From NCBI GenBank assembly GCA_030015575.1, contig CM057344.1:594526410-594590409 (forward strand): 64,000 nucleotides of DNA, given 5' to 3'. The first letter of the stretch is position 1, and the number at the start of each line of letters is the position of its first letter. The position numbers and the translations under genes are program-made. Origin of the DNA: Agapanthus africanus (Eukaryota > Streptophyta > Magnoliopsida > Asparagales > Amaryllidaceae). Under the pieces are notes generated by a model that was not told the DNA's origin, did no database searches, and saw only the letters and a program-made list of their open reading frames with translations. Below, piece by piece: positions 23,080-35,600 of this stretch.

Positions 23080-24113
23080 AAAGAATTGGCTGATGAGAAC
23101 CTCGATGACGTAAGAATCGTGGTACAAAGCCGTCGGGTTCTTGCACCGGCAGAAATATCTCCAGAGTCGTCTAAAGAAAAGGGAGCGACCGAGCAAATGG
23201 CTCTGCAAGTAAAAGACCAGGAAAAGGTTGAGGATTGGAGAAAAGTCTTCATAGACTACTTCAAATCCCATCGAACACCTGAAGATGCGTCCTCAAAGCA
23301 TCAGCTCATGAAGCGAGCCCTATCTTTTTCCTTCATCAATGATACTCTGTATAAGAGGTCATTTGATTCTTTATGGCTGAGATGCCTGGGACCTGAAGAA
23401 GCAAAAAGAGTCGTCCAAGAAGTTCACGACGGACTCTGCGGTTCTCACTAAGCCGGGCCGAAGATGAAACTGAAGATTAAAAGGATGGGCTACTACTGGC
23501 CCACGATGATCCAAGACTGCCTCGAGTATGCGAAGCAATGCCACTCATGCCAGATCCTTGGGGACTTTATCCATCAACACCCAAATCCACTACATCCGAC
23601 AGTGACTAGCTGGCCGTTCGAGATGTGGGGGACTGACATAATCGGCCCCATCGAACTAGCATTGTCCAGAGGACATCGATTCATTTTGGTGACAACCGAT
23701 TACTTCTCCAAATGGGCAGAAGCAGTACCGCTGAGGGAAGTGAAGACGGAGAATATCCTCCACTTCTTCAAGACACACGTCATTTATCGGTTTGGAACTC
23801 CGAGACGGATCATATCCGATAACGGGCCAGCCTACAGAAGACACAAGATCAGCCGCTTCGCACAACAGCATAACATAGACTGGAGGTACTCCTCAATCTA
23901 TAATCCCCGAGCTAACGGTCTAGCTGAAGCTTTTAACAAGACCTTGACGAAGATCATGAAAAAGACGGTGTCACGAAATAAGAAAGACTGGCATGAGAGG
24001 CTGCATGAAGCACTCTGGGCGTATCGAACTACGTTCAAAACGGCTGTGAACACAACGCCGTACGCGCTGATATTCGGTACAGAAGCGGTACTCCCCCTCG
24101 AGATAGAGCTACC
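23080..24113 (+). pseudogene. T1 integrase, zinc region and catalytic core
   Basis: The zinc-binding part has CLEYAKQCHSCQ near 23.52 kb. The core has MWGTDIIGPI near 23.62 kb, TTDYFSKWAEA near 23.69 kb, IISDNGPAY near 23.81 kb and NGLAEAFNKTL near 23.92 kb, giving the D, D, E triad. C2 splits the region at 24114, and the C-terminal part is found at 34139-34516. The enzyme would insert T1 cDNA into the genome. It is broken in a few places besides the insertion. Confidence 0.88.
24109..24113 (+). repeat. Target site duplication of C2, left copy
   Basis: CTACC here corresponds to CCACC at 34139-34143, one mismatch. T2 has a single uninterrupted GAGCTACCCTC at this place, supporting the junction. 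Confidence 0.75.
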
Positions 24114-26261
24114 TGTTGGAGATAGTGCCCTCAGAGTCAATTATTGGATCACATGCATGTGATTGCAATGATTGAGGGAGGACCTATCCCAGTAGGACAA
24201 TCTTACTCGAGATGATAGTATGCTATCTGGTTTATCTTTATCATCGTGTACTGCTTTAGGTGACCTGACAGGTCGCTATTACACGTTGATAGAGCCCCTA
24301 GGATTCTTGCTTGACTGCCAGCAGTATGAGGGCGATCATATACGTGGGAGCTGGTAGTCTATAAGCACATCCTTAAAAGGTCCCTAGTCGTGGGAGTTTC
24401 GAGACAGGACATCGATACTCCAGAGTAGACTAGTGTATACAGTCGAGACCCCGACGAGGGACGGTGGCCGGTCTCACAAGCCACTGGTGTCAGTTGGTTC
24501 ACCTAAGATGTATACAGGTGCTCATTGGGTTATGAGTACACCGGACAGGACTCACCGGGAACATGCTAGTTGGTCTTATACCAGACGTCAGATAGCAGTT
24601 CCCTAGTGATATGTGTACAGGTTAGTTCATCGACCTGGGGATCGTCATTTGTCTCGTGTGAGTTCCCACTGTACTTTGATTACTACCCTACCACGCTCAA
24701 AGGAGACATGCAAACAGGTTTTAGTTGGGTACAGTCCCGAGCCACATGGAGGCAGTGAGCGGATCTTCAGGGGTTCGTCTCTCCCGGTTTTGGGGGTGAG
24801 GTCGCGCTGTGTCTAGGAGAGCCAGTACATGAAAAGTCCTTGGCCAAGGCAGGAGATTTACTGGTAGGTATTCCAGTAGTATCTCAGGGTGTTCTGGGCT
24901 ACACTCCGACACGACTTGTACCGCTTTTGGGGGTCTGACTTTTACCAACTCCCTAGGCCCGCCATGCGATGCTCATAGACGAACGGACCGGACTGTACGG
25001 ATATTGTCATTGACAGGCTCAGTAGGGTGTCAGGCTGAGTTCGCTCACATACTTCCTTTTTGGTCAATAGCTGGTAGCCCGTCACGTATGGCTAATACCT
25101 CTGACGTGCTAGTGGTTAAATCCACAGCCATAGTATTGACGAGTCTTTAGAGTCCCCCACATTCAGTTGCTCAAGTTTTCGGACGAAACGCTGTAGAGGC
25201 CGTATGGAGATATGGCAGGGTTCGATCAGATACGTGCAGTATTGCACGGATCAGGATCGGACGGATAATACTAGCGGGCTTTGGTTTAAGCCGGATCCTA
25301 GTATTGTACAATGTAGATTTTGTCTCAGTGCATTTGTATTCGGTCGGAATACAAATGCGGGTATGTATATACAGTAGCGGGGTTTTCCTGTAATTTATTA
25401 CGGGATCAGTTTTTTGGAGTTGCCAGTTTGTTTTCCGTTTCGGCCTTATTTCTTTGTATCTTTCATTGGCCGAAGATTAGTGGAGGAGGGCTTATTTGCA
25501 TTTGTGCAAATAAGCATTAGTGGAGGGTGTTCTTTGCATTTTGTTGCTTCATGATAGCTCTTGTTGACCTTGACTTCTTGACTTCATGATGCTTGATCAT
25601 TACTTGACTTTTGGAGTAATGATGATGGAGGGTTTGATGAAGGTTTTTTTTTGTTGAAATGATTATTGATCATCATATCCTTTTTTGTCTCTCCTTTGGA
25701 TGATAGCTTCCTCCCCCCTTGATTATTGATTCACTCCACTCTCATTTTTCTCATGGTGATGGCCGGCCAAAGAGAGGGAGGGGCTGTCCCATTTTTGGTG
25801 GGGAAAGTTTTTGATCTCATATCATTTTTGCTTCACCAAAAATCCCAAATTCAACTCCGAAGTTCATCCCTCCACTAAAAGGCAACATCCACTACCCCAA
25901 ATGAGACATAGCTCACTACACTATTCTACAGCAAACCTTGGGCACGTCGACTCGCCAGCTTCGTGCCCGAGTTGCCTCGGACCAGAGGCGGGAGCCCGTA
26001 AAAGAAGCCGGTGACGTGGTGCCTTTCCGGCGACTTGGTGGAGACCGGAGATTCCGCGGGGAGATTAGGACGACGACGAGAAGACCGGAGGACACGGATC
26101 GCTCGGTATATCTTTCTACCCCTTCTTGTTAGCTAGGACTAGATTAATGGCACGATCCGGGTTTATAGTGCGCGGTAGTGCCGGTTTGAAAAGTTAAAGT
26201 AAAGCATCGCTTCCGCATTCCGGCGTCGGATTGACGGTCGGAGCGCCGCCGTGCACTTACA
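24114..26261 (+). repeat. C2 5' LTR
   Basis: It starts TGTTGGAGATAG, ends GCACTTACA, and is followed by the PBS. It matches 31991-34138 at equal length. Small frames such as 25938-26132 appear in both LTRs and are not supported as genes. Confidence 0.95.
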
Positions 26262-26262
26262 G

Positions 26263-26274
26263 TGGTATCAGAGC
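26263..26274 (+). other. C2 primer binding site (initiator Met tRNA)
   Basis: TGGTATCAGAGC, one base after the LTR end, is identical to the C1 site. Confidence 0.95.
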
Positions 26275-26475
26275 CTCGCCTAACCTAGTCTAGCTTTGCC
26301 TAATGTGTTTACATCTTCGATCGAACAAAATTCCAAAACTGCGTTTTTCTCATGCATCAGTTCTCTGTTTAAATTTTTTGGGCTCCAAAAATTTTTCAGT
26401 GTGTTGCAGAAGTATGTACAGGGAATTTTAAGCAGACTGTAAAGTTTCGATGCACTGATTCCCTAGAACGATCGT

Positions 26476-26512
26476 GGAACCGCGGCCAAACCCCTGTTTG
26501 GGCCGCGGTTCC
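26476..26512 (+). other. Long GC-rich leader hairpin in C2
   Basis: GGAACCGCGGCCAAAC (26476-26491) pairs with GTTTGGGCCGCGGTTCC (26496-26512) around a CCCT loop, with one bulged G. It is the positional counterpart of 8575-8615 in C1. The two share the CCGCGGTTCC-type text but not the whole stem sequence. Confidence 0.8.
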
Positions 26513-26999
26513 GCGGTAATAAGAAGGAATCATTGCACCAATTTTTTACAGAGGCCTTCTGGGTTGAAAATAGGGTTTTTGGAATATTATTTTTGGGCCC
26601 AGATTTCTTTGAGTGCTACAGTAGTGCTTGGGGCCCACTTGGGTAAATTTGATCGATCGAAAATTTTAAACACATTAGTTCACAGTATTTACATTATATT
26701 TGCGACCGTGAATGTCACTCAATCGGTAAATCCTGTCTAACTGCTATAGCTCGGTTAGACGGATTTGCGAACGTGACATTCACATTGATGTTCTGTGTAT
26801 TGCTGTGATGTTACGGATTGGTCGTGGGGGATAGCCTGCATGCAATGCTAGTACTGTTTTGGTTGTATTATGTACATTTGATATTGCGGGGCGAGCGTCC
26901 GACATGTGGACTGCCGTCACTGCCCGTTTGTATATTATTCTTTTGGGGCACGACCAGGTTGCGGTCGATGTACCCGTTGTATGTATATTTTACTTTCTG

Positions 27000-27260
27000 T
27001 ACTAGGATTGCCCCGCGGAGGGGTGCACGGATAGCCGGGTTCTAGAAGGCAACAAGCCCGCATCTCATGGCATTGAGACGGAGGGGGCTTCACTTTAGAA
27101 TTGGCGGGCTATTCGCCGCACTCGTAGGGGGTACAGGTTGACCCAGGAGGGGTGCCCAAGTTATCGGATTCCGTGAAGTGCTGGGTGGTCCATTCACGTT
27201 GCTGAAGGGGGCTGCCTCGCTTCAGGTTTTGGCGGGTAACTTGCCGCGCCCGTAGGGGTC
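27000..27260 (+). other. Two structured modules in the C2 leader
   Basis: Two related units of about 120 bp begin near 27006 (GATTGCCCCG...) and 27138 (GTTGACCCAG...), each running to a GTAGGGG motif. In the first, AAGCCC pairs with GGGCTT and TCTCA with TGAGA. In the second, CGTGAA pairs with TTCACG and CTGAAG with CTTCAG. C1 has a single unit (9670-9793) with yet other paired bases. Confidence 0.55.
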
Positions 27261-28059
27261 TAGGATTTCATTGCACAGGCTATCCACACGACCAAGGGAA
27301 CGTCGGGTTTCAGCGGCTCTGTGAAACCCGGGGATCCCAGATATCTGTATTGTTCTGTGATGCTGTACATTTCTGTGATGTTGCATTTTATCACGCCTTG
27401 AGCGAAATATTATATATTGATATATATATTAGTAGATGTTGTATATGTTTTGCATCCGCGCTAGTCCAGTCCCCGCTCTGTCGTTAGTTAGCTAACCTAA
27501 CGGGTAATGACGGGACCCAGTGGCGAATGCGGATGGCATATACGTACGTCATTATTTTCGTTCTTTATTGGTGTGATCAATTGATGGGACTGCGTTGATT
27601 CGGATCAATGCAAGTTAAAAACAAACCTAATCTGATGTTGTTGGAACACTTTTCAAAAAGCTGTTATTGCAAGGGCGTTCTCTTTTGTTTTGCATCGTGG
27701 TATTCAGTTGGAATATCTTGCTCCTCAGTCGACGAGGCAAGGGCCGAGATCCCTTCACCGGGAGTGACCCCTTGGACAAAAGTTTGCGTCAGGGCAATAG
27801 CTTCACTATAGCCGATTACTTTTGCTTTGCATCGTGGTATTCAGTTGGAATATCCTGCACCTCATTCTACGGGGAAAGAGCCGAGATCCCTTCACCGGGA
27901 GTGACCTCTTTAGCAAAGGTTTTCGTCACTATATTTTTTATAAAGCTATCTAGTTCCTTCAACGATATCAAATTCATTACGTTAAAGGTTTTCGCCAGAA
28001 ACCATTCGTAGCCCTCCGTCATTTCAGGAAGGTAGCACTTAGTATTCATGCTATGTATG

Positions 28060-28251
28060 TTGGCCTTCGTCAAGGCATAGTGTATAGTAGCTATTTGTTA
28101 CTTTTCTGTAGCATAGATAGATGCGTTGGTTTGGGATAGTCGTACTACTATTTTGGCCTTCGTCAAGGGTATGTACGGGTGGGTTCAAATTAACCTGGAT
28201 AATGACAGGTAGAACTTGACATGTGACTTATGATATGTTGGCCTTCGTCAA
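28060..28251 (+). other. Three TTGGC(CTTC)GTCAA hairpins in C2
   Basis: Copies lie at 28060-28073, 28153-28166 and 28238-28251, matching the triple hairpin of C1 in number, spacing and flanks (GGCATAG after the first, GGTCATAAG after the third). Stems contain one G-U pair. Confidence 0.8.
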
Positions 28252-28570
28252 GGTCATAAGAGCATGGGGCAAAAATCACATCGGGAGTTTATAAAGAAAC
28301 TGAAACTTGCCAGATATGCGCATACCTTCTGGAGTGTGATGACGTGAGCGGATTCCGTCACGTTATCATGCGATGATAGTTAGATCCCGATTCCCGCTGA
28401 TGAGTTGGTTTACTCCTCGGGTGATCCCGACTAATTCTTCTTTCAGGTTTGGAGGAGAATTTGACGGTACAATGGGAGTTTTCCAGATTAGATAAATTGG
28501 TAACCATTCTGATCTAGGTTAGAGTGCATGCTGAGTGTTTCTTTTCTCTCTCTCTTTGGCAGCGACCATT

Positions 28571-31500
28571 GACCTGACCCTAGACTATGACTCAGTGACC
28601 AAGTTAACCGAACCTTCTTAAACACTGGCTTTTGGATTGTCAGAGTTGCATACCTCATTGCCACTCCTACTTTTACCCTTTTCTCCAGGACACCCCGTAT
28701 TACTACGAACGTCCACTTCTATTGGACAAAACCATCGTATGGTTATATACGAACTCGAAGGAATTTATTCGAGGATGGTTTCCGATTCTGGAGAAAACGA
28801 ATAGGATTATTCAGTTGTCTTTTCCTTTTACCTTCTCTCAAGTTGTAAGTACTCCTTGGTTTAGGAGATAGTACACCTATTACGCAAATTGGATAGTCTT
28901 CTTCCAAACCATAGGCAGGTGCCGACCGGTAGGGAATAAAGAAAACCAATTAGCCTAGCGATGGTGTACAGAAGGTATTATGTAAAGACAAAGAAAGGGA
29001 TTAGTAAGAGGGCAAAGTAAATTGCGACTGATATTCACGATCAAACCAAGTATTTCATTACCACTCCCACTTCACCTTTGTATTTCTCCAAGACACTCCG
29101 TATCACTACGAAGATCCACAGTTTATTGGATATTCCATCGTATGGTTATATACGAACTCGAAAGGAACTTGTTCCAGTTCGGGGATGGATTCTGGTTCAG
29201 GAGAAATAGGAATAAGGTTTATTCAAATGTCTTTTATCTTCACCTTCTCTCGCATTGCGAGTGTTCCTAGGATTGGGACAGTACACCCATTATGCTTATT
29301 AGATAGTCTTCTTCTAAGCCATAGGCTGGTGCCGAACGGTAGGGAAGGAAGAAAACCATTTGGCCTAAAGGGGTGTACAGAAGGTAATGACTAAAGACAT
29401 ATGAAGGGATTTGGAGAGGTGGCAGAGATTTATACGGTTACAGTTGTGAATCTGGAAGAGGCATTACTAGGAATACCAGGATACCCCTACGAAACATTTC
29501 AATGTTTCAACTTCACTGTGTACTGTTAAAGGAAAACTGATTTCCCGATTAGATACTTACTCCGGGGTATGTATTTACCAGGTATGATTCTCACATCTGT
29601 ATGGTTTTACAGATGATGAGTAGGAGTAAGTTATTGGGAATTAGGTGATCATCCTCATTATATCGGAATTCGTTGTAATTGGTGATATTTGAGGAAGTCA
29701 CCTGGGTTGTTTGCCGGACGGCGAATATTTGGTTTTGAATATCCGTTATAATGCACCAATTTCAAATTGATATATCTGTACGTCTATTTTTATAGAGTGA
29801 GATATACCTTTTTGAAATTATGTCGATGACATTTACCTATATCAGTTGATGGTTAGGTAAGGAGCATTAAACAGCGGTGTAATTCTTCTTAACCATAAGT
29901 ACAGTTTTCAACCTACAACACACAGGGAGTGAGTTTTTAGACTCAAGAGACTTGTACAGAGTATTGTATATTGTCCAGTGTCCATTAGGACAGAGGGGTT
30001 GGTCTTCGTACTATATTCGGCTTACTTATGACTTCTCTAGTTCTTAGATAAATGTTTCGTTGAAACACAGGGTCTGAGTTTTGAGAAGTTATAGGTATAT
30101 GAATAAAGTAGAGAACCAGGTGTTGCAAGTATCGGGATTCTTCAAGGAGATCGAAGATGTAGATACTTGTGTACGGTATTCAGTTGATAGTAATGTTTAA
30201 GAGAACTTGCTTCTCTTTCAGGTTACTCATAATTGGAAGTACTCCTAAGTTGAGTAACGCTGATCGGCCTCCTTCCATTTAGTTGACATACACTGGAGAC
30301 AGCTGCATGGTTTGAATCTGGTTCAATTAAATCAGTGTCTCTGTTTCTGTATTGGATATAGAACAGTTTATATCTTAACGATGTTAAGGTACGGGGAGTT
30401 GTCCGTCTTATGTTTAAAACCAGACTCTGGATAACTCAAGACATGTTTCTGTAATGGCTGTTTGTGGGTTGACCCAGGCTACGACGAGGGTTGAATTTCT
30501 ACCATCTGGAAGATCAATAGTGATATTGTTCTTAACTCGCCACAGTTTTAATAAAAATGGATTTTTTTCAGAAAACAGTAGTGGGAGTATGGTAGAACTG
30601 GAAGTGATTCCAGAACCACAAACGATTACTGAAGATTTTGATAGGAACCTAAAGATTCAATCTGGTTTGACATTCCATTAGCCACTCCGCAGATACGGTG
30701 GGTAACCTCAGGCACCCGAGAGGTACTTAGGTAGCCTCAAGGACGGTGACAGGGAGGTTCTTGTTTACCCAGACTTTCCATTGCTGTTGTTCCAGACTAT
30801 GAGACCCGGCAGGAGCATGAGTATAGCGTCGTTCTGAACTGGCTTCAGAAGTGTACGTCTATATGACTCTGCCAGAGGGTTGTCGTAGTCAGTGGGAGCA
30901 GCGGAAACATTGGTGGACAAGTGGCTTATGTCTATTTATAGACTAAAGCAGATATAGCGGAGATAGATCATCTATTTCTGATGTGACAGTCATAGGTTTG
31001 ACTTCATCAGAATAGAGGATGGATCTGTTAAGAAGGTAGTAGGGTGTGATGTCCTGGTATTTGAATGACATACACAGAGTAGGAAGTGATATTCCTATAC
31101 TACGATCGGTTATACTTTGGTCGTCACACAGTGGTTTCTCCACATGGGACTTGGACATTATATCAGACATACTGGTTACTAGATCTATGGTTTTAGATCT
31201 AGATTTGGGTGGTTTCCCAATTAAGGGTACTTAGACAACATTCTAAGAGTATTTAGAATGGACGACTCCTGGCACGGTAGTGTACCTGCAGGTGATGGAG
31301 TCACCGTCTCTAAAGGTGTCTTACAGACTAAAGGGGAGAGGGATGTGCATGATTGGCAGATCACTTGCTTAGGCAATTGAGTCAATCATGAGATGTCAAG
31401 TACCACACCAGATGTTGTTTTTGCACTAGATGCAATAAGTTGACATTGATCCAATCCTGGAGAAACAGTCGGAAGCAGTTTTAGAACATAACTGGATGTT

Positions 31501-31978
31501 CTAGGGATATGATAACGACAGCCTCATTCGGGAGACAGTTATCATTCCAAGCTTCCAAGGTGACTTGGACGACAGGGAGGTTGTCAGAGTTATAGTTTTC
31601 CTTCTGACGAGGGGCAGTATTTTGGACAGGTGGTCCAAGGAAATACTGAGGGAGGCATGGTGCAGGATACTGATTAAGTTCAGTTGACGATACAGTCTAA
31701 GAAGTTTGGATTTGGAGTTCATTTATGAGCTAGGTCCCATTAGACATCCAGACACATTCTAAGACAAGTATTGCTCATTTCGGGAGATGGTTTTCTCTGC
31801 GAACTTGAGATATAGAGAGACATAGAAAGAAACATCAAAGCGGATCCACTCACTGAGGCTATTCCTCGAACACAATAGTTTCGCAAACGAGCTTTGTGAG
31901 ACTGACTAGTAGAGGAGTTGGGTGTTCGGTATCACACGGGCTGTGAATATGCGACATTGCAATAATTAGCCTTGAGTG
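28571..31978 (+). pseudogene. C2 pol remnant, heavily decayed
   Basis: This should be pol by position. The start resembles the C1 pol start (GCGACCATT followed by an Asp- and Thr-rich run), and the end still resembles the RNase H tail (ADPLTEAIPR near 31.85 kb). Between these no frame exceeds about 82 codons. Breaks are many. Part of the region is a 400-bp tandem duplication. No protein is expected. Confidence 0.7.
28646..29440 (+). repeat. 400-bp tandem duplication inside C2
   Basis: Two diverged copies have a period of exactly 400 bp at the anchor CCACTCC(T/C)AC (28661 and 29061). Both contain CGTATGGTTATATACGAACTC, given here as CGTATGGTTATATAC and GAACTCGAA, then ATAGTCTTCTTC and GGTGTACAGAAGG. 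The copies differ by many substitutions, so the duplication predates the insertion of C2, judging by its 2% LTR divergence. Confidence 0.8.
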
Positions 31979-31990
31979 CAAGTGGGAGAT
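31979..31990 (+). other. C2 polypurine tract
   Basis: CAAGTGGGAGAT-type text directly before the 3' LTR, as in C1. Confidence 0.85.
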
Positions 31991-34138
31991 TGTTGGAGAT
32001 AGTGCCCTCAGAGTCAATTATTGGATCACAGGCACATGATTGCAATGATTGAGGGAGGGCCTATCCCAGTAGGACAGTCTTACTCGAGATGATAGTATGC
32101 TATCTGGTTTATCTTTATCATCGTGTACTGCTTTAGGTGACCTGATAGGTCGCTATTACACGTTGATAGAGCCCCTAGGATTCTTGCTTGACTGCCAGCA
32201 GTATGAGGGTGATCATATACGTGGGAGCTGGTAGTCTATAAGCACATCCTTAAAAGGTCTCTAGTCGTGGGAGTTTCGAGACAGGGCATCGATACTCTAG
32301 AGTAGACTAGTGTATACAGTCGAGACCCCGACGAGGGGCGGTGGCCGGTCTCACAAGCCACTGGTGTCAGTTGGTTCACCTAAGATGTATACAGGTGCTC
32401 ATTGGGTTATGAGTACACCGGACAGGACTCGCCGGGAACATGCTAGTTGGTCTTATACCAGACGTCAGATAGCAGTTCCCTGGTGACATGTGTACAGGTT
32501 AGTTCATCGACCTGGGGATCGTCATTTATCTCGTGTGAGTTCCCACTGTACTTTGATTACTACCCTACCACGCTGAAAGGAGACGTGCAAACAGGTTTTA
32601 GTTGGGTACAGTCCCGAGCCACATGGAGGCAGTGAGCGGATCTTCAGGGGTTCGTCTCTCCCGGTATTGGGGGTGAGGTCGCGCTGTGTCTAGGAGAGCC
32701 AGTACATGAAAAGTCCTTGGCCAAGGCAGGAGATTTAGTGGTAGGTATTCCAGTAGTATCTCAGGGTGTTCTGGGCTACACTTCGACACGACTTGTACCG
32801 CTTTTGGGGGTCTGACTTTTACCAACCCCCTAGGCCCGCCATGCGATGCTCATAGACGAACGGACCGGACTGTACGGATATTGTCACTGACAGGCTCAGT
32901 AGGGTGTCAGGCTGAGTTCGCTCACAGACGTCCATTTTGGTCAATAGCTGGTAGCCCGTCACGTATGGCTAATACCTCTGACGTGCTAGTGGTTAAATCC
33001 ACAGCCATAGTATTGACGAGTCTTTAGAGTCCCCCACATTCAGTTGCTCAAGTTTTCGGGCGAAACGCTGTAGAGGCCGTATAGAGATATGGCAGGGTTC
33101 GATCAGATATGTGCGGTATTTCATGGATCAGGATCGGACGGATAATACTAGCGGGCTTTGGTTTAAGCCGGATCCTAGTATTGTACAGTGTAGATTTTGT
33201 CTCAGTGCATTTGTATTCGGTCGGAATACAAATGCGGGTATGTATATATAGTAGCGGGGTTTTCCTGTAATTTATTACGGGATCAGTTTTTTGGAGTTGC
33301 CAGTTTGTTTTTCGTTTCGGCCATATTTCTTTGTATCTTTCATTGGCCGAAGATTAGTGGAGGAGGGCTTATTTGCATTTGTGCAAATAAGCATTAGTGG
33401 AGGGTGTTCTTTGCATTTTGTTGCTTCATGATAGCTCTTGTTGACCTTGACTTCTTGACTTCATGATGCTTGATCATTACTTGACTTTTGGAGTAATGAT
33501 GATGGAGGGTTTGATGATGGATTTTTTTTGTTGAAATGATTATTGATCATCATATCCTTTTTTCTCTCTCCTTTGGATGATAGCTTCCTCCCCCGTTGAT
33601 TATTGATTCACTCCACTCTCATTTTTCTCATGGTGATGGCCGGCCAAAGAGAGGGAGGGGCTGTCCCATTTTTGGTGGGGAAAGTTTTTGATCTCATATC
33701 ATTTTTGCTTCACCAAAAATCCCAAATTCAACTCCGAAGTTCATCCCTCCACTAAAAGGAAACATCCACTAACCCAAATGAGACATAGCTCACTACACTA
33801 TTCTACAGCAAACCTTGGGCACGTCGACTCGCCAGCTTCGTGCCCAAATTGCCTCGGACCAGAGGCGGGAGCCCGTAAAAGAAGCCGGCGACATGGTGCC
33901 CTTCCGGCGACTTGGTGGAGACCGGAGATTCCGCGGGGAGATCGGGACGATAACGAGAAGACCGGAGGACACGGATCGCTCGGTATATCTCTCTATCCCT
34001 TCTTGTTAACTAGGACTAGATTAATGGCACGATCCGAGTTTATAGTGCGCGGTGGTGCCGGTTTGAAAAGTTAAAGTAAAGTATCGCTTCCGCATTCCGG
34101 TGTCGGATTGACGGCCGGGGCGCCGCCGTGCACTTACA
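31991..34138 (+). repeat. C2 3' LTR
   Basis: A 2148-bp partner of 24114-26261 from TGTTGGAG to CACTTACA, followed by the variant target duplication CCACC. Confidence 0.95.
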
Positions 34139-34516
34139 CCACCCTCCCAACGAGTGGCAGTTCACTACGAGCTAACGGACGAAGAGAACGCTCACCTTCG
34201 GCTTGAGGAGCTCGATGCCCTTGATGAAACCCGTCTCATGGCGCAACAAAATCTGGAGGCTTATAAAGCAAAGATGACGCGCTCATATGAGAGATTGACT
34301 AGGTCGAGAACATTCCGCCAAGGCGAACTCGTGCTAGTGGTTAAAAGACCTATGATCCCCAATCGTGCTAAACGAGGGAAACTCGAGCTGAATTATGAAG
34401 GCCTGCATATCATAGACAAGGTCTATCAAGATGGGGCCTATCTACTCATGGACATGCATGGTGAAAGACCTTTCAGGCCAATAAACGGTCGCTTCCTGAA
34501 GAAGTACTACGCTTGA
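34139..34516 (+). pseudogene. T1 integrase C-terminal part and pol end
   Basis: AVHYELTDEENAHLRLEELD, then the tail with FRQGELVLVVKRP near 34.31 kb, LELNYEGLHIIDKVYQDGAYLLMD near 34.39 kb (split as LELNYEGLHII and DKVYQDGAYLLMD) and a closing GRFLKKYYA, is the usual end of Tat integrases. T2 holds the same part at 46.55-46.96 kb without the C2 insertion. The pol stop is at the natural family position. Confidence 0.9.
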
Positions 34517-35060
34517 CGAGTCACGGCCTAGGACAATGATAGATGACGACGACTATATCCGCTCCCTATCTTCCTAAGCTCGAACTCTATAAGTAGCAGC
34601 CGGCTAGCGGACCGAAACGTCCTTAAACTAACAGCGGACCGAAACGTCCTTAAACTAACAATGGACCACTAGGCCCTAAAACTAGCCGTTGACCGAGATG
34701 TCGATAAATTACAGTGGATTGCAGCATCCCAAGTTGATACAAAAAAAGAAGAATAAAAAAAAGAGAAAAAAAGAAAACGGTATGTCCATATGCAAAATGG
34801 GCATGGATGAAAACCCGAAAGGGCCCCGTGAGTAAAAACAGCAGGGCTACCGGCGAGTTTTGTGAAAACCCGAAAGGGCGCAACCTCGTTAGAATTAAAA
34901 AAAAAGAAAAAAAAGAAGAAGAAAAAAGAAAACAGTACGTCCATAACCAAAATGGGCACGGATGAAAACCCGAAAGGGCTCCGTGAGTAAAAACAGCAGG
35001 GCTACTGGCGAGTTTTGTGAAAACTCGAAAGGGCTCAATCTCGTTAAAAGACACTTTCAA
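34517..35060 (+). repeat. T1 post-pol spacer with CCCGAAAGGG modules
   Basis: A module of about 120 bp occurs twice with period 155 bp (starting 34777 and 34932), separated by A- and G-rich runs. Each holds two CCCGAAAGGG-type hairpins 55 bases apart (34814, 34869, 34969, and a variant at 35024). T2 has one module, inverted, near 46348-46411. Near 34600-34680 are copies of a 27-bp unit (GGACCGAAACGTCC...) akin to the 24-bp unit of the downstream minisatellite. There is no gene. Confidence 0.8.
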
Positions 35061-35600
35061 GGTCCTCTCAACTTTGTAAGGAGAAACCACCTGCGTGAGA
35101 TCCTTACGACTCATAAGGGAGCAACACACTTAGGGATCCCCACGATTCCTAAGGAGAAACACACTTGCGAGATCCTCACGACTCGTAAGGAGAACCCTCT
35201 TATGGGACCCTCACCCTCATAAGATTTAAAAGTCTTAAGTTATAGGGATCTGAACATGTTCTTAAGTAGCCCCATAACCTCCGATACTGCCCTACAAGCG
35301 GCTCAATGCTGACCCTTGTATACAATCCACGGGCACGAATGAACATTTCCCTAACGAAGTCCCATCCGTGACTAGGGATATATCTATATGGTGAACAAAC
35401 CTTGCAAGTCCTCTCGATTTATAAGGAGAAAACCCTCTTGTAGGATCCTTATGACTTACAGGAGAACATACACTTAGGAGTCCTTACGATTCCTAAGGAG
35501 AAAACGCACCTACGAGATACTCACGACTCGCAGGGAGAAATATCTTTATGAGACCCTTACGGCTCATGAAGTCAAAAGCCTTAGTCGACAGGATCTTAAC
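35061..35600 (+). repeat. T1 spacer, about 35-bp degenerate repeats
   Basis: Units of the form GAGATCCTCACGACTCGTAA followed by GGAGAAAC recur at 35090-35225 and 35400-35575 and again at 37590-37765. T2 has them at 46150-46310, and T3 at 61470-61660 and 63860-64000. The middle (35230-35400) is unique-looking. No coding frame is supported. Confidence 0.75.

Larger units (their letters stand above)
26275..28570 (+). other. C2 leader, non-coding, hairpin-rich
   Basis: No frame resembles gag. The stretch keeps the landmarks of the C1 leader in order: GC-rich hairpin (26476-26512), two structured modules (27000-27260), CGTTAG hairpin (near 27482), two copies of the CCCTTCACCGGGAGTGAC block, three small hairpins (28060-28251), and a polypyrimidine run ending GGCAG at about 28561. 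Preservation here contrasts with the decayed pol region that follows. Confidence 0.7.
24114..34138 (+). mobile_element. C2: decayed Copia element related to C1
   Basis: C2 is 10.0 kb with two 2148-bp LTRs, PBS, PPT and a target duplication, inserted in the T1 integrase region. Its LTR and leader are related to C1, but its interior holds no long frame, only scattered pol remnants, with many breaks. The LTR pair differs by about 2% on a by-eye count, so decay of the interior is much greater than decay of the ends. This fits an element that was already non-coding when copied with help from relatives. Confidence 0.9.

Noticed and set aside
25938-26132. Arg-rich 64-codon frame in the C2 LTRs (second copy at 33815)
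   Set aside because: Inside the LTR near the PBS, with no conserved counterpart in C1. At best a leader frame.
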